From Gemmatimonadales bacterium (lineage in GTDB: Bacteria > Gemmatimonadota > Gemmatimonadetes > Palauibacterales > Palauibacteraceae), in the NCBI GenBank assembly GCA_009840115.1, contig VXOJ01000059.1, positions 1-64,000 of the forward strand: a DNA stretch of 64,000 nucleotides, written 5' to 3'. A program made the position numbers and the translations under genes. Below are positions 8,860 through 17,565 of this stretch, piece by piece. Position 1 is the first letter of the stretch. Each line of letters begins with the position of its first letter. The notes under the pieces are model-generated. The model was not told the origin of the DNA. It made no database searches and worked only from the letters and a program-made list of their open reading frames with translations.

Positions 8860-10621
8860 CACGCGGGCGGGGCTCCACCGGCGGGTCGCGCTGGAGACGC
8901 CGGAGCACGTCAGGCTCGAGTATCAGCTCGCGGACCTGGGGTCGCGCGCGGCTGCGCTCGCCCTCGATCTGGCCATCATCGTGGCGGCCCTCCTGCTGGT
9001 GGCGCTCGTCTTCCGGTACGCGGGCGGGCTCGGACAGGCCGTGCTCTACATCGTCGGCTTCTTCGCGATGTGGGGGTATTTCCTCTTCTTCGAAGCGGTG
9101 TGGGACGGACGTACGCCGGGCAAACGCGCGCTGGGGCTGCGAGTGCTGCACGACGGCGGGGAGCCGCTCTCCTTCCAGGGGTCGGTGCTCCGGAACCTGA
9201 TCCGGATCGTGGATCTGCAGCCGGGCGTGACCGGGATGGCCGGGGCCGCGTCGATCCTGTTCAACCGCCGGGCGCAGCGCCTCGGAGACCTCGTCGCCGG
9301 CACGATCGTGGTTCGGGACACGGGAGGCGGTGAGATGTTCGGGGACGAGGCGCGGGCGGATGGCCGCCCGGGCCGCCCGCGACTCTCCGTCGAACAGTTC
9401 GCGCTGGTGTCGGGCTACGTCGGGCGCCGGGCCGGGCTGGAACCGGACGTCCGGCGCCGCGTGGCGGCCTCGGTGTGGGATGCGGTGCGACCGGCGGTGG
9501 GCCGGGACGGCCTGGACGGCCTGGACCCCCGGGCGGCTCCCGATACGCACCTCGTCCGGCTGCACGCGGACGAAGCCCCGCGGCACGCGGCGCGCCAGGG
9601 CGGGGCGAGCCTCCAGGCCGCGGCGATGGCGCGCGAGCGGCGCGAGGCCTGGACCGCCTACACGGACCTCGTGGAGAAGGGGCGCGCCGGAGGGCTGGAC
9701 CGGTTCAGCGAGGCGGAGGTGCGGGCGTTCGGACGCCTTTACCGCGGCGTGACGGCGGACCTGGCGCGCGCGCGAACCTATGGCGCCTCGCCGGGGCTGC
9801 TGGAGGCGGTGGAACGATGGGCGGGGGCCGGACACAACCTCCTGTACCGCGCGAAGGGAAGGGCGGCGGTCCCCCTCGGCCGCTGGATCGCACGCGAACT
9901 GCCGCGGGCGGTGCGGCGCCATCACCGGCCGATCCTCCTCGCGGCCCTGCTGCTCTTCGGTCCCATGCTGGCCTCGTACACGGCCGTCCGCGATCGTCCG
10001 GCGCGGGCGCGTGCCATCATGCCGGCGGGGATGCTGGCGCGAGCGGAGAACACCGCCCGCGGGGACATCAACGTTTCCTACATCGATGTCGACGGCGCCG
10101 AGCGGCCGGCCCTCTCCTCCGCCCTCATGACGAACAACGTGCGCGTGAGCTTCCTCGCGTTCGCGGGCGGACTGCTTGCCGGCGCCGGAACGGTGCTGAT
10201 CCTCGTCTTCAACGGTGTCCTGCTCGGAGCCGGGTTCGGTCTGTATGCGAACAACGAGGTGCTGGGGGTGATTCTCGCCTTCGTCTTCCCGCACGGCGTG
10301 ATGGAACTCACCGCCATCTGCCTGGCCGGCGGGGCGGGCCTGGGGCTCGGGTCGGCGCTTCTCGTGCCCGGACGGCGCACCCGTCGGGAGGCGCTGCGGG
10401 AGCGGGGCCGCGCCTTCCTCTCGCTCGTCGGCGGGTCGGTGCTCCTGCTCATCGTGGCGGGTCTGGTGGAGGGGTTCTATTCCCCGTCCGGACTTCCTGC
10501 CGTGGCGAAGTTCTCCTTCGGCGGCGCCACCGCGCTCCTGCTCGCGGCGTACTTCGGCTTCGCGGGCCGAGGTTCCAACGACACCCCGCGCGCGGAGGTC
10601 AGAGCAGCCCCCGCTCCTTGA
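8849..10621 (+). CDS. RDD domain - SpoIIM (DUF95) fusion membrane protein
   Basis: A 590-residue protein. Residues about 25-155 form an RDD domain with three membrane segments and the characteristic KRALGLRVL and GDLVAGT motifs. A soluble Arg-rich linker follows, and the C-terminal part (about 190-585) is a SpoIIM/DUF95-type multi-helix membrane domain with the typical NNVRVSFLAFAGG segment. The two are usually separate neighbouring genes beside MoxR and DUF58; here they are one chain. GAGG stands before ATG 8849; a second ATG follows immediately at 8852. It converges on the DUF58 gene with a 23-bp tail overlap. The role is probably in an envelope-associated complex with the MoxR/DUF58 system; the biochemical activity is unknown. 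Confidence 0.85.
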   Translation: MMGDTRAGLHRRVALETPEHVRLEYQLADLGSRAAALALDLAIIVAALLLVALVFRYAGGLGQAVLYIVGFFAMWGYFLFFEAVWDGRTPGKRALGLRVLHDGGEPLSFQGSVLRNLIRIVDLQPGVTGMAGAASILFNRRAQRLGDLVAGTIVVRDTGGGEMFGDEARADGRPGRPRLSVEQFALVSGYVGRRAGLEPDVRRRVAASVWDAVRPAVGRDGLDGLDPRAAPDTHLVRLHADEAPRHAARQGGASLQAAAMARERREAWTAYTDLVEKGRAGGLDRFSEAEVRAFGRLYRGVTADLARARTYGASPGLLEAVERWAGAGHNLLYRAKGRAAVPLGRWIARELPRAVRRHHRPILLAALLLFGPMLASYTAVRDRPARARAIMPAGMLARAENTARGDINVSYIDVDGAERPALSSALMTNNVRVSFLAFAGGLLAGAGTVLILVFNGVLLGAGFGLYANNEVLGVILAFVFPHGVMELTAICLAGGAGLGLGSALLVPGRRTRREALRERGRAFLSLVGGSVLLLIVAGLVEGFYSPSGLPAVAKFSFGGATALLLAAYFGFAGRGSNDTPRAEVRAAPAP

Positions 10622-11906
10622 TCTCGACGTACTTGTCCAGGGTGCGCACGAGCGCGTCGCCGGGCGGTGTGTCCACGACGAGGATTCCGGACTGGCGCAT
10701 GACCTGAAGCGTGGTGGCGCGCGACTGCACGAGTTCCTCGGCGGCGGCGCGATGGAAGACCGCGGCCTCATCCACCGCGGGACGCGTCGCGGCCGCCTCG
10801 AGCGCCGGGTTGCGGATCGCGACGGCCAGCGGAAGGTGGGCGCGCCCGATCCGGGCGAGCGAAGTCACGAGCGCCTTCGAGACGGCCTCGTCGATCACGT
10901 CGCAGAAGAGGATGACCAGCGACCGCTTGCGGAACGTCCGGCTCAGCGTGGCGAGCGCGAGTGGGTAGTTGGGCTCGACCGGCCGGGTCTCCACGCCCGC
11001 GAAGACCCGGGCCAGCGCGGCCGGATCGGACCGGCGGGGCGGCGACAGGTGCCGGATCTCGTCGTCGAACACGACGGTTCCGACGCGGTCTCCGAAACTT
11101 CGCGCCCGGTTGGCGAGCATCATGCCCGCCGCGAGGGCAAAGTCCACCCGCTCACGCTCCTCGATCCGCTCGCGCATGTGGCGGCCCGCGTCGATCGCGA
11201 GGACGACGTTCTGGCTGCGTTCCGCCTCGTAGTTGCGGACGACGAAACGCTGGCGCCTGGCCGACGCCTTCCAGTCGACGATGCGCGGGTCGTCCCCCTC
11301 GGCGTAGTCGCGCAGGCTCTCGAACTCGCGGCCGTCGCCCCACTGGCGGCTGCGGCGCGAACCGGCCGTGCGCAGGCCGCGCCGGAGCGCGTGGCCGCTG
11401 CGGTCGCGCAGCAGGCTCCGGATCCCGGGCTGCACCTGCAGCGTGTGCGCCGCGTCGACGGTGGAACGCCTCCAGGCGAGCCCCCACGGCGAGCGGGTCC
11501 GCAGGTGGATCGCGCCCATCGCCGGAAACCCGCGCGTGCGCGGCCGCACCCTGTAGCCGGTACGCACGACCGAAGCGGGGGGGATGTCCAGCCGCACGCC
11601 CGCCTCCCACGCTTCAATCCCGTCGCGTCCGGGGAGACGGCGCAGGGAGGGATCGAGGTCGTCCGTGAGACGGATGGAGAGCCGGTGCTTCGTCGGGTTG
11701 ACCAGCTCGATCGCGATCTCGGCGATCTCGCCGAGCGCCGCGATGCGCGGCGCCGTGCGGGAGGCCGATGGGGACCGCGTCCGCCGGCCGTCGATCCAGA
11801 CCAGGAGGAGGATGGCGATGTCCGCCGCGACGGCGCCTGCCGCCGAGAACAGGAAGACGAAGGAGGTCAGCCCCAGCAGCCACAGCGTCCGCCCGCTCGG
11901 AACCAC
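10599..11906 (-). CDS. DUF58 domain protein (vWA-like partner of MoxR)
   Basis: A 435-residue protein: one or two N-terminal membrane helices (about residues 8-38), a beta-rich middle domain, and a C-terminal DUF58 region recognised by RDYAEGDDPRIVDWKASAR followed by a von Willebrand A-like fold with an AIDAG metal-site-like segment (the canonical DxSxS is incomplete). DUF58 proteins act with MoxR ATPases in maturation or stress complexes. GTG 11906 is 11 nt past the MoxR stop, so it is the last gene of the minus-strand series. Confidence 0.88.
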   Translation of the reverse strand: MVPSGRTLWLLGLTSFVFLFSAAGAVAADIAILLLVWIDGRRTRSPSASRTAPRIAALGEIAEIAIELVNPTKHRLSIRLTDDLDPSLRRLPGRDGIEAWEAGVRLDIPPASVVRTGYRVRPRTRGFPAMGAIHLRTRSPWGLAWRRSTVDAAHTLQVQPGIRSLLRDRSGHALRRGLRTAGSRRSRQWGDGREFESLRDYAEGDDPRIVDWKASARRQRFVVRNYEAERSQNVVLAIDAGRHMRERIEERERVDFALAAGMMLANRARSFGDRVGTVVFDDEIRHLSPPRRSDPAALARVFAGVETRPVEPNYPLALATLSRTFRKRSLVILFCDVIDEAVSKALVTSLARIGRAHLPLAVAIRNPALEAAATRPAVDEAAVFHRAAAEELVQSRATTLQVMRQSGILVVDTPPGDALVRTLDKYVEIKERGLL

Positions 11907-11917
11907 GGCGATGCGGA

Positions 11918-12865
11918 CTATCGGGGCGCCTCCAGCGTTTCGAGGAGCGCCCGCAGTTCGTCGTCGGAAGAACGTCCTTCGACCTCCGCCTCCGCGGTCA
12001 GCACGACGCGATGCCGAAGCACCGGGAACGAGAGCGACTTCACGTCGTCCGGCGTGACGAAGTCGCGGCCCTGCAGAAACGCCTCCGCCCTCGCGGCCTG
12101 GAAGAGGGCCACGCCCGCGCGGGGACTCGCCCCGAGCGCGAACGCCTGGTCGTCCCGCGTCGCCCGCACGATCCCGGTCACGTAGCGCCGGACTCTCTCG
12201 TCCACATGGACGCCGTCCACCGCGCCGCGCGCCGCGAGCAGCGCCTCGCGCGTCAGCGGTTCGCCCATCGGATACGTCGCCTCGTCGTCCGCCCGGAACC
12301 CCGCCTCATGGCGGTCGAGGATCGCCCGCTCCGCCTCCTCCGGCGGATAGTCGATGACGACTTTCATCAGGAAGCGGTCGACCTGCGCTTCCGGGAGGGG
12401 ATAGGTCCCCTCGTACTCGACCGGGTTCTGGGTCGCGAAGACCGTGAACGGCGCGGGCAGGGCGCGCGTGGCGCCGTCGACGGTGACCTGGCGCTCCTCC
12501 ATTGCCTCCAGCAGCGCCGCCTGGGTCTTGGGCGGCGCGCGGTTGATCTCGTCGGCGAGCAGGAGGTCGGTGAACACGGGACCGGGCCGGTAGCGGAAAT
12601 TCCGCTGCGTCTCGTCCAGCACGCTCACGCCGACGAGATCCGTGGGCATGAGATCGGGGGTGAACTGGACACGGCCGAAGTCGAGCCCCAGCCCGCGGGC
12701 GAGGGCGCGGACGGAGAGCGTCTTGGCCGTCCCCGGCACGCCCTCGAGGAGCGCGTGGCCACGGGCGAGGAGCGTGATCATGAGCTGTCTGAGGACGGTC
12801 TCCTGGCCCAGGATCACCTTCTCGATGTCGCCCAGCAGACGCAGCGCCGCGTCGTGCGTCGTCAT
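11918..12865 (-). CDS. MoxR family AAA+ ATPase
   Basis: A 315-residue AAA+ ATPase with Walker A GVPGTAKT at 42-49, Walker B LLLADE at 101-106 followed by the MoxR-typical [16 protein letters not shown] stretch, and the ATQNP sensor-1 segment. MoxR ATPases are thought to chaperone assembly or metal insertion of vWA-domain partners, here DUF58. ATG 12865 overlaps the upstream DUF4350 stop as ATGA. Confidence 0.95.
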   Translation of the reverse strand: MTTHDAALRLLGDIEKVILGQETVLRQLMITLLARGHALLEGVPGTAKTLSVRALARGLGLDFGRVQFTPDLMPTDLVGVSVLDETQRNFRYRPGPVFTDLLLADEINRAPPKTQAALLEAMEERQVTVDGATRALPAPFTVFATQNPVEYEGTYPLPEAQVDRFLMKVVIDYPPEEAERAILDRHEAGFRADDEATYPMGEPLTREALLAARGAVDGVHVDERVRRYVTGIVRATRDDQAFALGASPRAGVALFQAARAEAFLQGRDFVTPDDVKSLSFPVLRHRVVLTAEAEVEGRSSDDELRALLETLEAPR

Positions 12866-14079
12866 GACTCCGCCCTTCGTCCGAGGTGGTCGTCGATTCC
12901 GGCGGCGACCATCGTCAGGTCCACCGGATCGGCGCGCAAGCCGCGTCGGATCCGGGCCAGAGCGGGCTGCTCTCCCCGCCGGGCCTCCAGCTCGCGGATC
13001 AGACCCCGGGCCTCGGCGACGTCCCTCGGCGGAGGGCGCCGAGCGCCCCGGGCCAGCGGCGCCAGGAGGAGGAGGGCGGCCGTCCGCCGGGCCCGCGCCT
13101 TCTCGTACAGGTCGCCGAGCGCGGAGACGTGTTCGAGCGGAGACCTTCGTTCGCGGTCCGGCGGAGCGACGGCCGTCGTCGGAGCGCCGAAGCGCAGCCC
13201 CGCGCACGCGAGCGCGAGGAAGGCGGCCAGGAGGATCTGGAGCAGCGTGCGCCCCTGGGCCGAGCCCAGGACGAAACCCGCCCAGCGCCTCGCCGTGCTC
13301 TCGTAGCCGCGGATGCCCTGGTGGAACTCGGCGAAGAAGATCGTGTCGGCGGGCGTCGTGTGCGTGAGCACGGCCCGCATGACGACGAGCGCCAGCGGGT
13401 CGTCGGCGACGCGGCCGTTCGAGAGCGGCTCGGCGTCGCTGAGGACGATGACGTGACCGTCCCCGAAGGGCATGAGGCCGGCGCCCGTCCACCTCCGGCC
13501 GTCGTTGCTTCCGACGGTGAGCAGCGTTTGCACGGGAGGGACGGACCGCGTGTGCTCGCCGAGTTCGCGGGACGTCATCCGGCGGAGCGCGCGGCGCGGA
13601 GCCGTTGGCGCCGGCAGGCCGTCGGTCAGCGAGTGGGCCGCCCACTCCGGCCGTTCCAGATCGCCCGGCCGGGGCACGCGGAACGCGAGGCCCAGGGAGT
13701 CCATCAGCGGTGTGATCCTCAAGGCGCTGGAGATGGCCGGGAACAGTTGCGGTGCGTAGACAAGGGTGCCCCCGCGGCGCACTCGCTCCAGGAGGGCGCG
13801 GACCTCGACCGGGCTCGGTACGACGGCGGGCGAGAGCAGCACGAGCGCCCCCGGGACCGGATCGGCGTCGGCCAGCGGTGTGAGCCGGGGCGCGGTCGGG
13901 CGGCCGAACCGCTCGAGCCCGCGGGCGAACGCGGCCACGCCGTCCGGCGTCGTGCGAAAGGAACTCCGCCTCACGTCGAGCGCGGTGCGTCCCGCCGGCC
14001 GGGCGAGATACGCGGCGAGCCCCGCCACGAGCGCGATCGCGCCGACCCACGCGAAGGTTCTGAACCTGCCGCCGCTCAC
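12862..14079 (-). CDS. DUF4350 domain-containing membrane protein
   Basis: A 405-residue protein with an N-terminal membrane helix (about residues 11-27), a large extracytoplasmic domain of DUF4350 type (GATase-like fold with an [10 protein letters not shown] strand-turn and FAEFHQG motif), a second helix at about 270-290 and a cytoplasmic Arg-rich tail. The GTG at 14079 was chosen because it overlaps the DUF4129 stop by 4 bp (GTGA) and places the helix at the N-terminus. The frame stays open further upstream, but that sequence lies inside DUF4129 and is not protein-like. It is a standard member of MoxR-DUF58 neighbourhoods. Confidence 0.8.
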   Translation of the reverse strand: MSGGRFRTFAWVGAIALVAGLAAYLARPAGRTALDVRRSSFRTTPDGVAAFARGLERFGRPTAPRLTPLADADPVPGALVLLSPAVVPSPVEVRALLERVRRGGTLVYAPQLFPAISSALRITPLMDSLGLAFRVPRPGDLERPEWAAHSLTDGLPAPTAPRRALRRMTSRELGEHTRSVPPVQTLLTVGSNDGRRWTGAGLMPFGDGHVIVLSDAEPLSNGRVADDPLALVVMRAVLTHTTPADTIFFAEFHQGIRGYESTARRWAGFVLGSAQGRTLLQILLAAFLALACAGLRFGAPTTAVAPPDRERRSPLEHVSALGDLYEKARARRTAALLLLAPLARGARRPPPRDVAEARGLIRELEARRGEQPALARIRRGLRADPVDLTMVAAGIDDHLGRRAES

Positions 14080-14768
14080 GATGAACCGGACTCCTCGTTC
14101 GGCGCGGATGTCGCGCAACCGGCGTCCCGTGCCAGGTCCTCCAGGGCGGCGTAGCCTGCGGAGGTGGGCGTGTCCTGACCGAAGGAAAGTCCCTGGAAAT
14201 GGCGGATGAAGTGGCGGCCGGCGGCGGTTTCCATCTCGAGGGCGTAGTCCCCGGGCGTCTTCGACGGGTGGAACGCGACCGTGCCCTTCCCGTCGAGCGT
14301 GAGGAGGAAGCCCCGGTACAGCCCGCTCGCCGCAGGCCGGAACTCCCCCGCGCCCGCGCGCGTTCGGGCGAGGCCCAGCCACTCGCGCGCCGAGGTGGGC
14401 ACGCCATCATCCTCCGGATCCTCGTCCCCCCTCTCCCGCGCGTCCTGCACCCACTTCGGCCCGTGACGCAGCGCTACCGTCCCCAGCGCGATGAGCGCGG
14501 CGAGGACGACGACGAGGGCCAGCACTTCCATGAGCCCGCCGCCCTCATCGAACAGGAAGCGGCGCAGCCAGTCCCACGCATCGGAGAGCGTGTTGGCGAT
14601 CCAATCGAAGATCCGCTGTCGGGGAGACAGGGGTGGGGAAACGAAGTCCGGCTGGGCGAGGATCTCGCGCAACGCGTCGGACATCTCGCCCGGCGAGGGG
14701 AGAGCCTCCGGGGCGGGCGGCGGCTCCTGCCCGCCCGGGAAAGCGGCGGGACCGGGAAGTCGGGTCAC
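14076..14768 (-). CDS. DUF4129 domain-containing membrane protein
   Basis: A 230-residue protein with a single central membrane helix (about residues 80-103) and a C-terminal DUF4129 domain ([20 protein letters not shown] and the YRGFLLTLD and TPGDYA segments). The domain often follows transglutaminase or MoxR/DUF58 genes. GTG 14768 overlaps the preceding gene's stop by 4 bp. Enzymatic activity is not evident; a structural role in an envelope complex is likely. Confidence 0.82.
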   Translation of the reverse strand: MTRLPGPAAFPGGQEPPPAPEALPSPGEMSDALREILAQPDFVSPPLSPRQRIFDWIANTLSDAWDWLRRFLFDEGGGLMEVLALVVVLAALIALGTVALRHGPKWVQDARERGDEDPEDDGVPTSAREWLGLARTRAGAGEFRPAASGLYRGFLLTLDGKGTVAFHPSKTPGDYALEMETAAGRHFIRHFQGLSFGQDTPTSAGYAALEDLARDAGCATSAPNEESGSS

Positions 14769-15664
14769 GGTCCGTCCGTCGCCATCGCGGCCGCGGCCGT
14801 TTCCAGATCGGCGGCCTCCAGGCGCACCCGGCGATCGTGGTAGAGGAGGAACATCGTCGCCACGAGGAAGGGCTTGGTGAACGATCCGATCAGCAGGTCC
14901 AGCGTGTTCTCGACCGCCTGAAGACCGGGGCTCAACGTGCCCGCCGTCGTGGGCGAAGTGAACATCTCGAACCCTCCGAAGAGCGCGAAGATGGCGAAGG
15001 AGGGACCATCGCGGATGATCGTGGCGACGAGCATGATCCCGAGGATCCGGAGCCAGGCCCCCTTGCCGAGTTTCAGCGAGCGGCGCACCGCCTCCGCGGC
15101 GGTCCGACCTTCCATGAGCACGGCCGGAAAGAGCGCGAAGGAAGTACGGAACCAGAGGGCGAGGACCACGAGCGTCGCCACGAGGATCACGAACCCGAAG
15201 ACCGAAAGCCCCACGACGAGGTCGCCCAGGATCGCGAACGTCGCGGCGCCCGCGATCATGACCGGGATCATCACGATCACGCCCGCGAGCGCCGCGATCA
15301 GCAGAGCGAGCAGGTGCCCTCCGGCCGCGCTAGGAAAGGGACGGAGCGCACCGCGGTACGCGCTTTCCAGCGAAGCCGCGCGCCCTTCGAGCCGGGCGGC
15401 CATGGCGACCGCGACCGCGAGCGTCCCCACCCACGAGAGCGCCGCCGCCGGCAGCAGGATCGCCATGGCGACGCCGAAGTCGCCGACCGCGGGCAGGCCC
15501 GAGGGATCGACGCCCGTGCCCGGTGTCCCCAGGGCGAGCAGCATGGCGTACCCGGGGAGGGCGCCCACGAGCGCGATGAGGAAGTAGAGTCCGAAGTCGC
15601 GCCGGTAGAACTGGATCGCGCCGTCCAGTATCTCGCCGAACCCCAGGGGTCGCTGTGGTATCAC
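14765..15664 (-). CDS. multi-pass membrane protein (GPDP membrane-domain-like)
   Basis: A 299-residue protein opening with a soluble PLGFGEILDGAIQFYRRDF segment and followed by about six hydrophobic helices. This opening is characteristic of the membrane-domain family annotated after glycerophosphodiester phosphodiesterase, although no phosphodiesterase domain is present. GTG 15664 starts 3 nt after the DinB stop. It is frequently found with DUF4129/DUF4350/MoxR genes, as here. Function unknown. Confidence 0.7.
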   Translation of the reverse strand: MIPQRPLGFGEILDGAIQFYRRDFGLYFLIALVGALPGYAMLLALGTPGTGVDPSGLPAVGDFGVAMAILLPAAALSWVGTLAVAVAMAARLEGRAASLESAYRGALRPFPSAAGGHLLALLIAALAGVIVMIPVMIAGAATFAILGDLVVGLSVFGFVILVATLVVLALWFRTSFALFPAVLMEGRTAAEAVRRSLKLGKGAWLRILGIMLVATIIRDGPSFAIFALFGGFEMFTSPTTAGTLSPGLQAVENTLDLLIGSFTKPFLVATMFLLYHDRRVRLEAADLETAAAAMATDGP

Positions 15665-15667
15665 GGG

Positions 15668-16165
15668 CTACTCCAGAATCCGGTCCTCGATGAGGTGGGT
15701 GGCCGTCTCCCATTCGTCCAGCGGCGCGGACCACTCGCGGTCCCGGATGCGGCGCAGGTAGGTGATCTGCGCCAGGTGGTACAGATAATGCTGGGCGATA
15801 TGGAGGACGGTGGCCCCCATCCGCAAGGTCCTTTCTCCGTCCGGAGACGTACGCTCCGCCAAGAGGTCCGCGTCGCTCTCGCAGGCGTTCACCTCGGCGA
15901 TGATCTGTTCCTGGATCGTGCGCATGCGCGCGGCGACCTCCTCCGCCGGCCCCGGGGCGTCTTCGTGGATCACGGGGGTGATGCCGAGTTGCTTAAGGAA
16001 CCAGACGTCCACGCGGTACATGTGGCGGCAGATCTTCCCGATCCCGCGCATCCCGTCCGCGGGCTGCCAGTCGAGATCCTCGCGGGAGATCCCGTCGAGC
16101 ACGGTGAACAGGGGTTTGCGCGCGGCCTCGAAGACCTCGATGGTGTGGGCGATCCGGGTCCTCAT
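15668..16165 (-). CDS. DinB-fold protein (possible metal-dependent thiol transferase)
   Basis: A 165-residue four-helix-bundle protein of the DinB/YfiT type. Three candidate metal-binding histidines are visible: CRHMYRVD (His48), HIAQHYLYH (about 122-130). The family includes bacillithiol and mycothiol S-transferases and many uncharacterised members. The stop of the upstream hydrolase is 2 nt before ATG 16165, so the gene belongs to the long minus-strand series. A second DinB-like gene lies at the right end of the window; the two differ clearly. Confidence 0.75.
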   Translation of the reverse strand: MRTRIAHTIEVFEAARKPLFTVLDGISREDLDWQPADGMRGIGKICRHMYRVDVWFLKQLGITPVIHEDAPGPAEEVAARMRTIQEQIIAEVNACESDADLLAERTSPDGERTLRMGATVLHIAQHYLYHLAQITYLRRIRDREWSAPLDEWETATHLIEDRILE

Positions 16166-16167
16166 CC

Positions 16168-17565
16168 TTACGGGTCTCCTTTCGGTTGCAGTGCCTCGGC
16201 GATGAACTCGACCGCGCGGGGGATGGCCCCGACCAGGGAGAGGAAGTCGTGCCCGCCACCCTCGTAGATGAACGCCTCGAAGTCGGGGGCCGTGCGGCCG
16301 AGCGCCGCCATCGTTCGCATCAGTGACTCCGCCTGGCTCACGGGCACGACGAAGTCCGCCGTGCCGTGATGCACCTGGACCGTGGGGAGGTCGTCCGCGA
16401 AGAGGACGGCCGAGCGACGCACGAGCGCGAGGCGCGCCTCGGAGGTGGACAGCGTGCCCCGGACGAGCGGCTGCACGACGGTGGAGTCGAGATGGACGAG
16501 GCCGGTCAGGTCCCAGGGGCCGTCGAGCGCGGTCTTCCACGCGACAACCCTGATCCAGTCATCGAAGAAGTCCGTCGGCCCGAAGAACGCGACGATCCGT
16601 TCGACCCGCGGGTCGCGCGCGCCCGCGAGCAGGGCGACGCCGGCCCCCCGGCTCCCGCCGACGATATGGATGGCGTCCGGCCGGGCCTCCGGCGTCGTCT
16701 CGAACGCGACGTTCGCGAGCGCGAGCGCGTCATCGACATCGTAGTCCCAGTGACCCGACGGACCCTCCGACACCCAGCTCCGGCCCGCGTGGCGGAGAGG
16801 CTCGCTGCGGAATGAGGGGATCACGTAGACGAAGCGAGGGCTCAGCTCTCCGAGGGCCAGCGTCACGATCCCGATGTCGTCGACCGATACGCCGCCGTCG
16901 CCCCCGTGCGTGTACATCAGCAGGGGGAGGGTCTCGGGCGCGGCGCCGTCCGGCACGATGATGGCGCCGAAGTGGCGGGCGCCCGCCACGACGTGCGAGA
17001 CGATCCGCAGCGTAGCGGTCGACTCGCCGATCTCGAACTCCTCGGTCAGTTCGACCGAGACCCCCGCCGCCGAGACGTCGCGCCGCGCCCAGTCGGCTCG
17101 CACGGCCTCCACTTCCGCCGCCGACACGGGCGCGAACAGCGCATCGAGTTCGGCATCGAGGTCGATCGCCTCGGCGCGCACGGTGGCGCCGGCCCGGCCG
17201 GCCGTAACCGCGAGGCGCTGGGGGCCGGGAGTGGCTCCGAGCGTCCACGTCGTCGTCGCCTCGCCGCCGGCGTCCGAGATGGTCGAAGCCGGATCCGTGC
17301 TTCCGTGGCCGGGCTCCGGCTGGAACGTGACGGTGCTGCCACCGGCCGGACGCCCGTCGGCGTCGAGAAGCCGTACGGCGATGGTCTCGGCCGGGGGGCG
17401 CGCGGGAACTCCGCGCTGATCCCCGCCCGCAAGGACGACGATGGATGCCGGACCCGTCTCGGTGGGCGAGGCAGTATCGGCGTCTCCGCAGCCGGCGGCG
17501 ATGGCCGGGACCAGGAGGGCCGCCCACCCGGGGCCTCGCGCGGCGGAACGTCGGCCCCGCGTCAT
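16168..17565 (-). CDS. lipoprotein alpha/beta-hydrolase with N-terminal Ig-like domain
   Basis: A 465-residue exported protein. A lipoprotein signal peptide ends at the lipobox IAAGC near residue 26, followed by a bacterial Ig-like (Big) domain at about 40-130 and a prolyl-oligopeptidase-like alpha/beta hydrolase. The nucleophile is the Ser in VGGSRGAG; an Asp lies in HHGTADFVVP and the His in GGGHDF. It probably hydrolyses peptides or esters at the outer face of a membrane. The ATG at 17565 overlaps the GH57 stop as ATGA. The substrate is unknown, and the position between glucan and envelope genes gives no firm clue. Confidence 0.8.
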   Translation of the reverse strand: MTRGRRSAARGPGWAALLVPAIAAGCGDADTASPTETGPASIVVLAGGDQRGVPARPPAETIAVRLLDADGRPAGGSTVTFQPEPGHGSTDPASTISDAGGEATTTWTLGATPGPQRLAVTAGRAGATVRAEAIDLDAELDALFAPVSAAEVEAVRADWARRDVSAAGVSVELTEEFEIGESTATLRIVSHVVAGARHFGAIIVPDGAAPETLPLLMYTHGGDGGVSVDDIGIVTLALGELSPRFVYVIPSFRSEPLRHAGRSWVSEGPSGHWDYDVDDALALANVAFETTPEARPDAIHIVGGSRGAGVALLAGARDPRVERIVAFFGPTDFFDDWIRVVAWKTALDGPWDLTGLVHLDSTVVQPLVRGTLSTSEARLALVRRSAVLFADDLPTVQVHHGTADFVVPVSQAESLMRTMAALGRTAPDFEAFIYEGGGHDFLSLVGAIPRAVEFIAEALQPKGDP

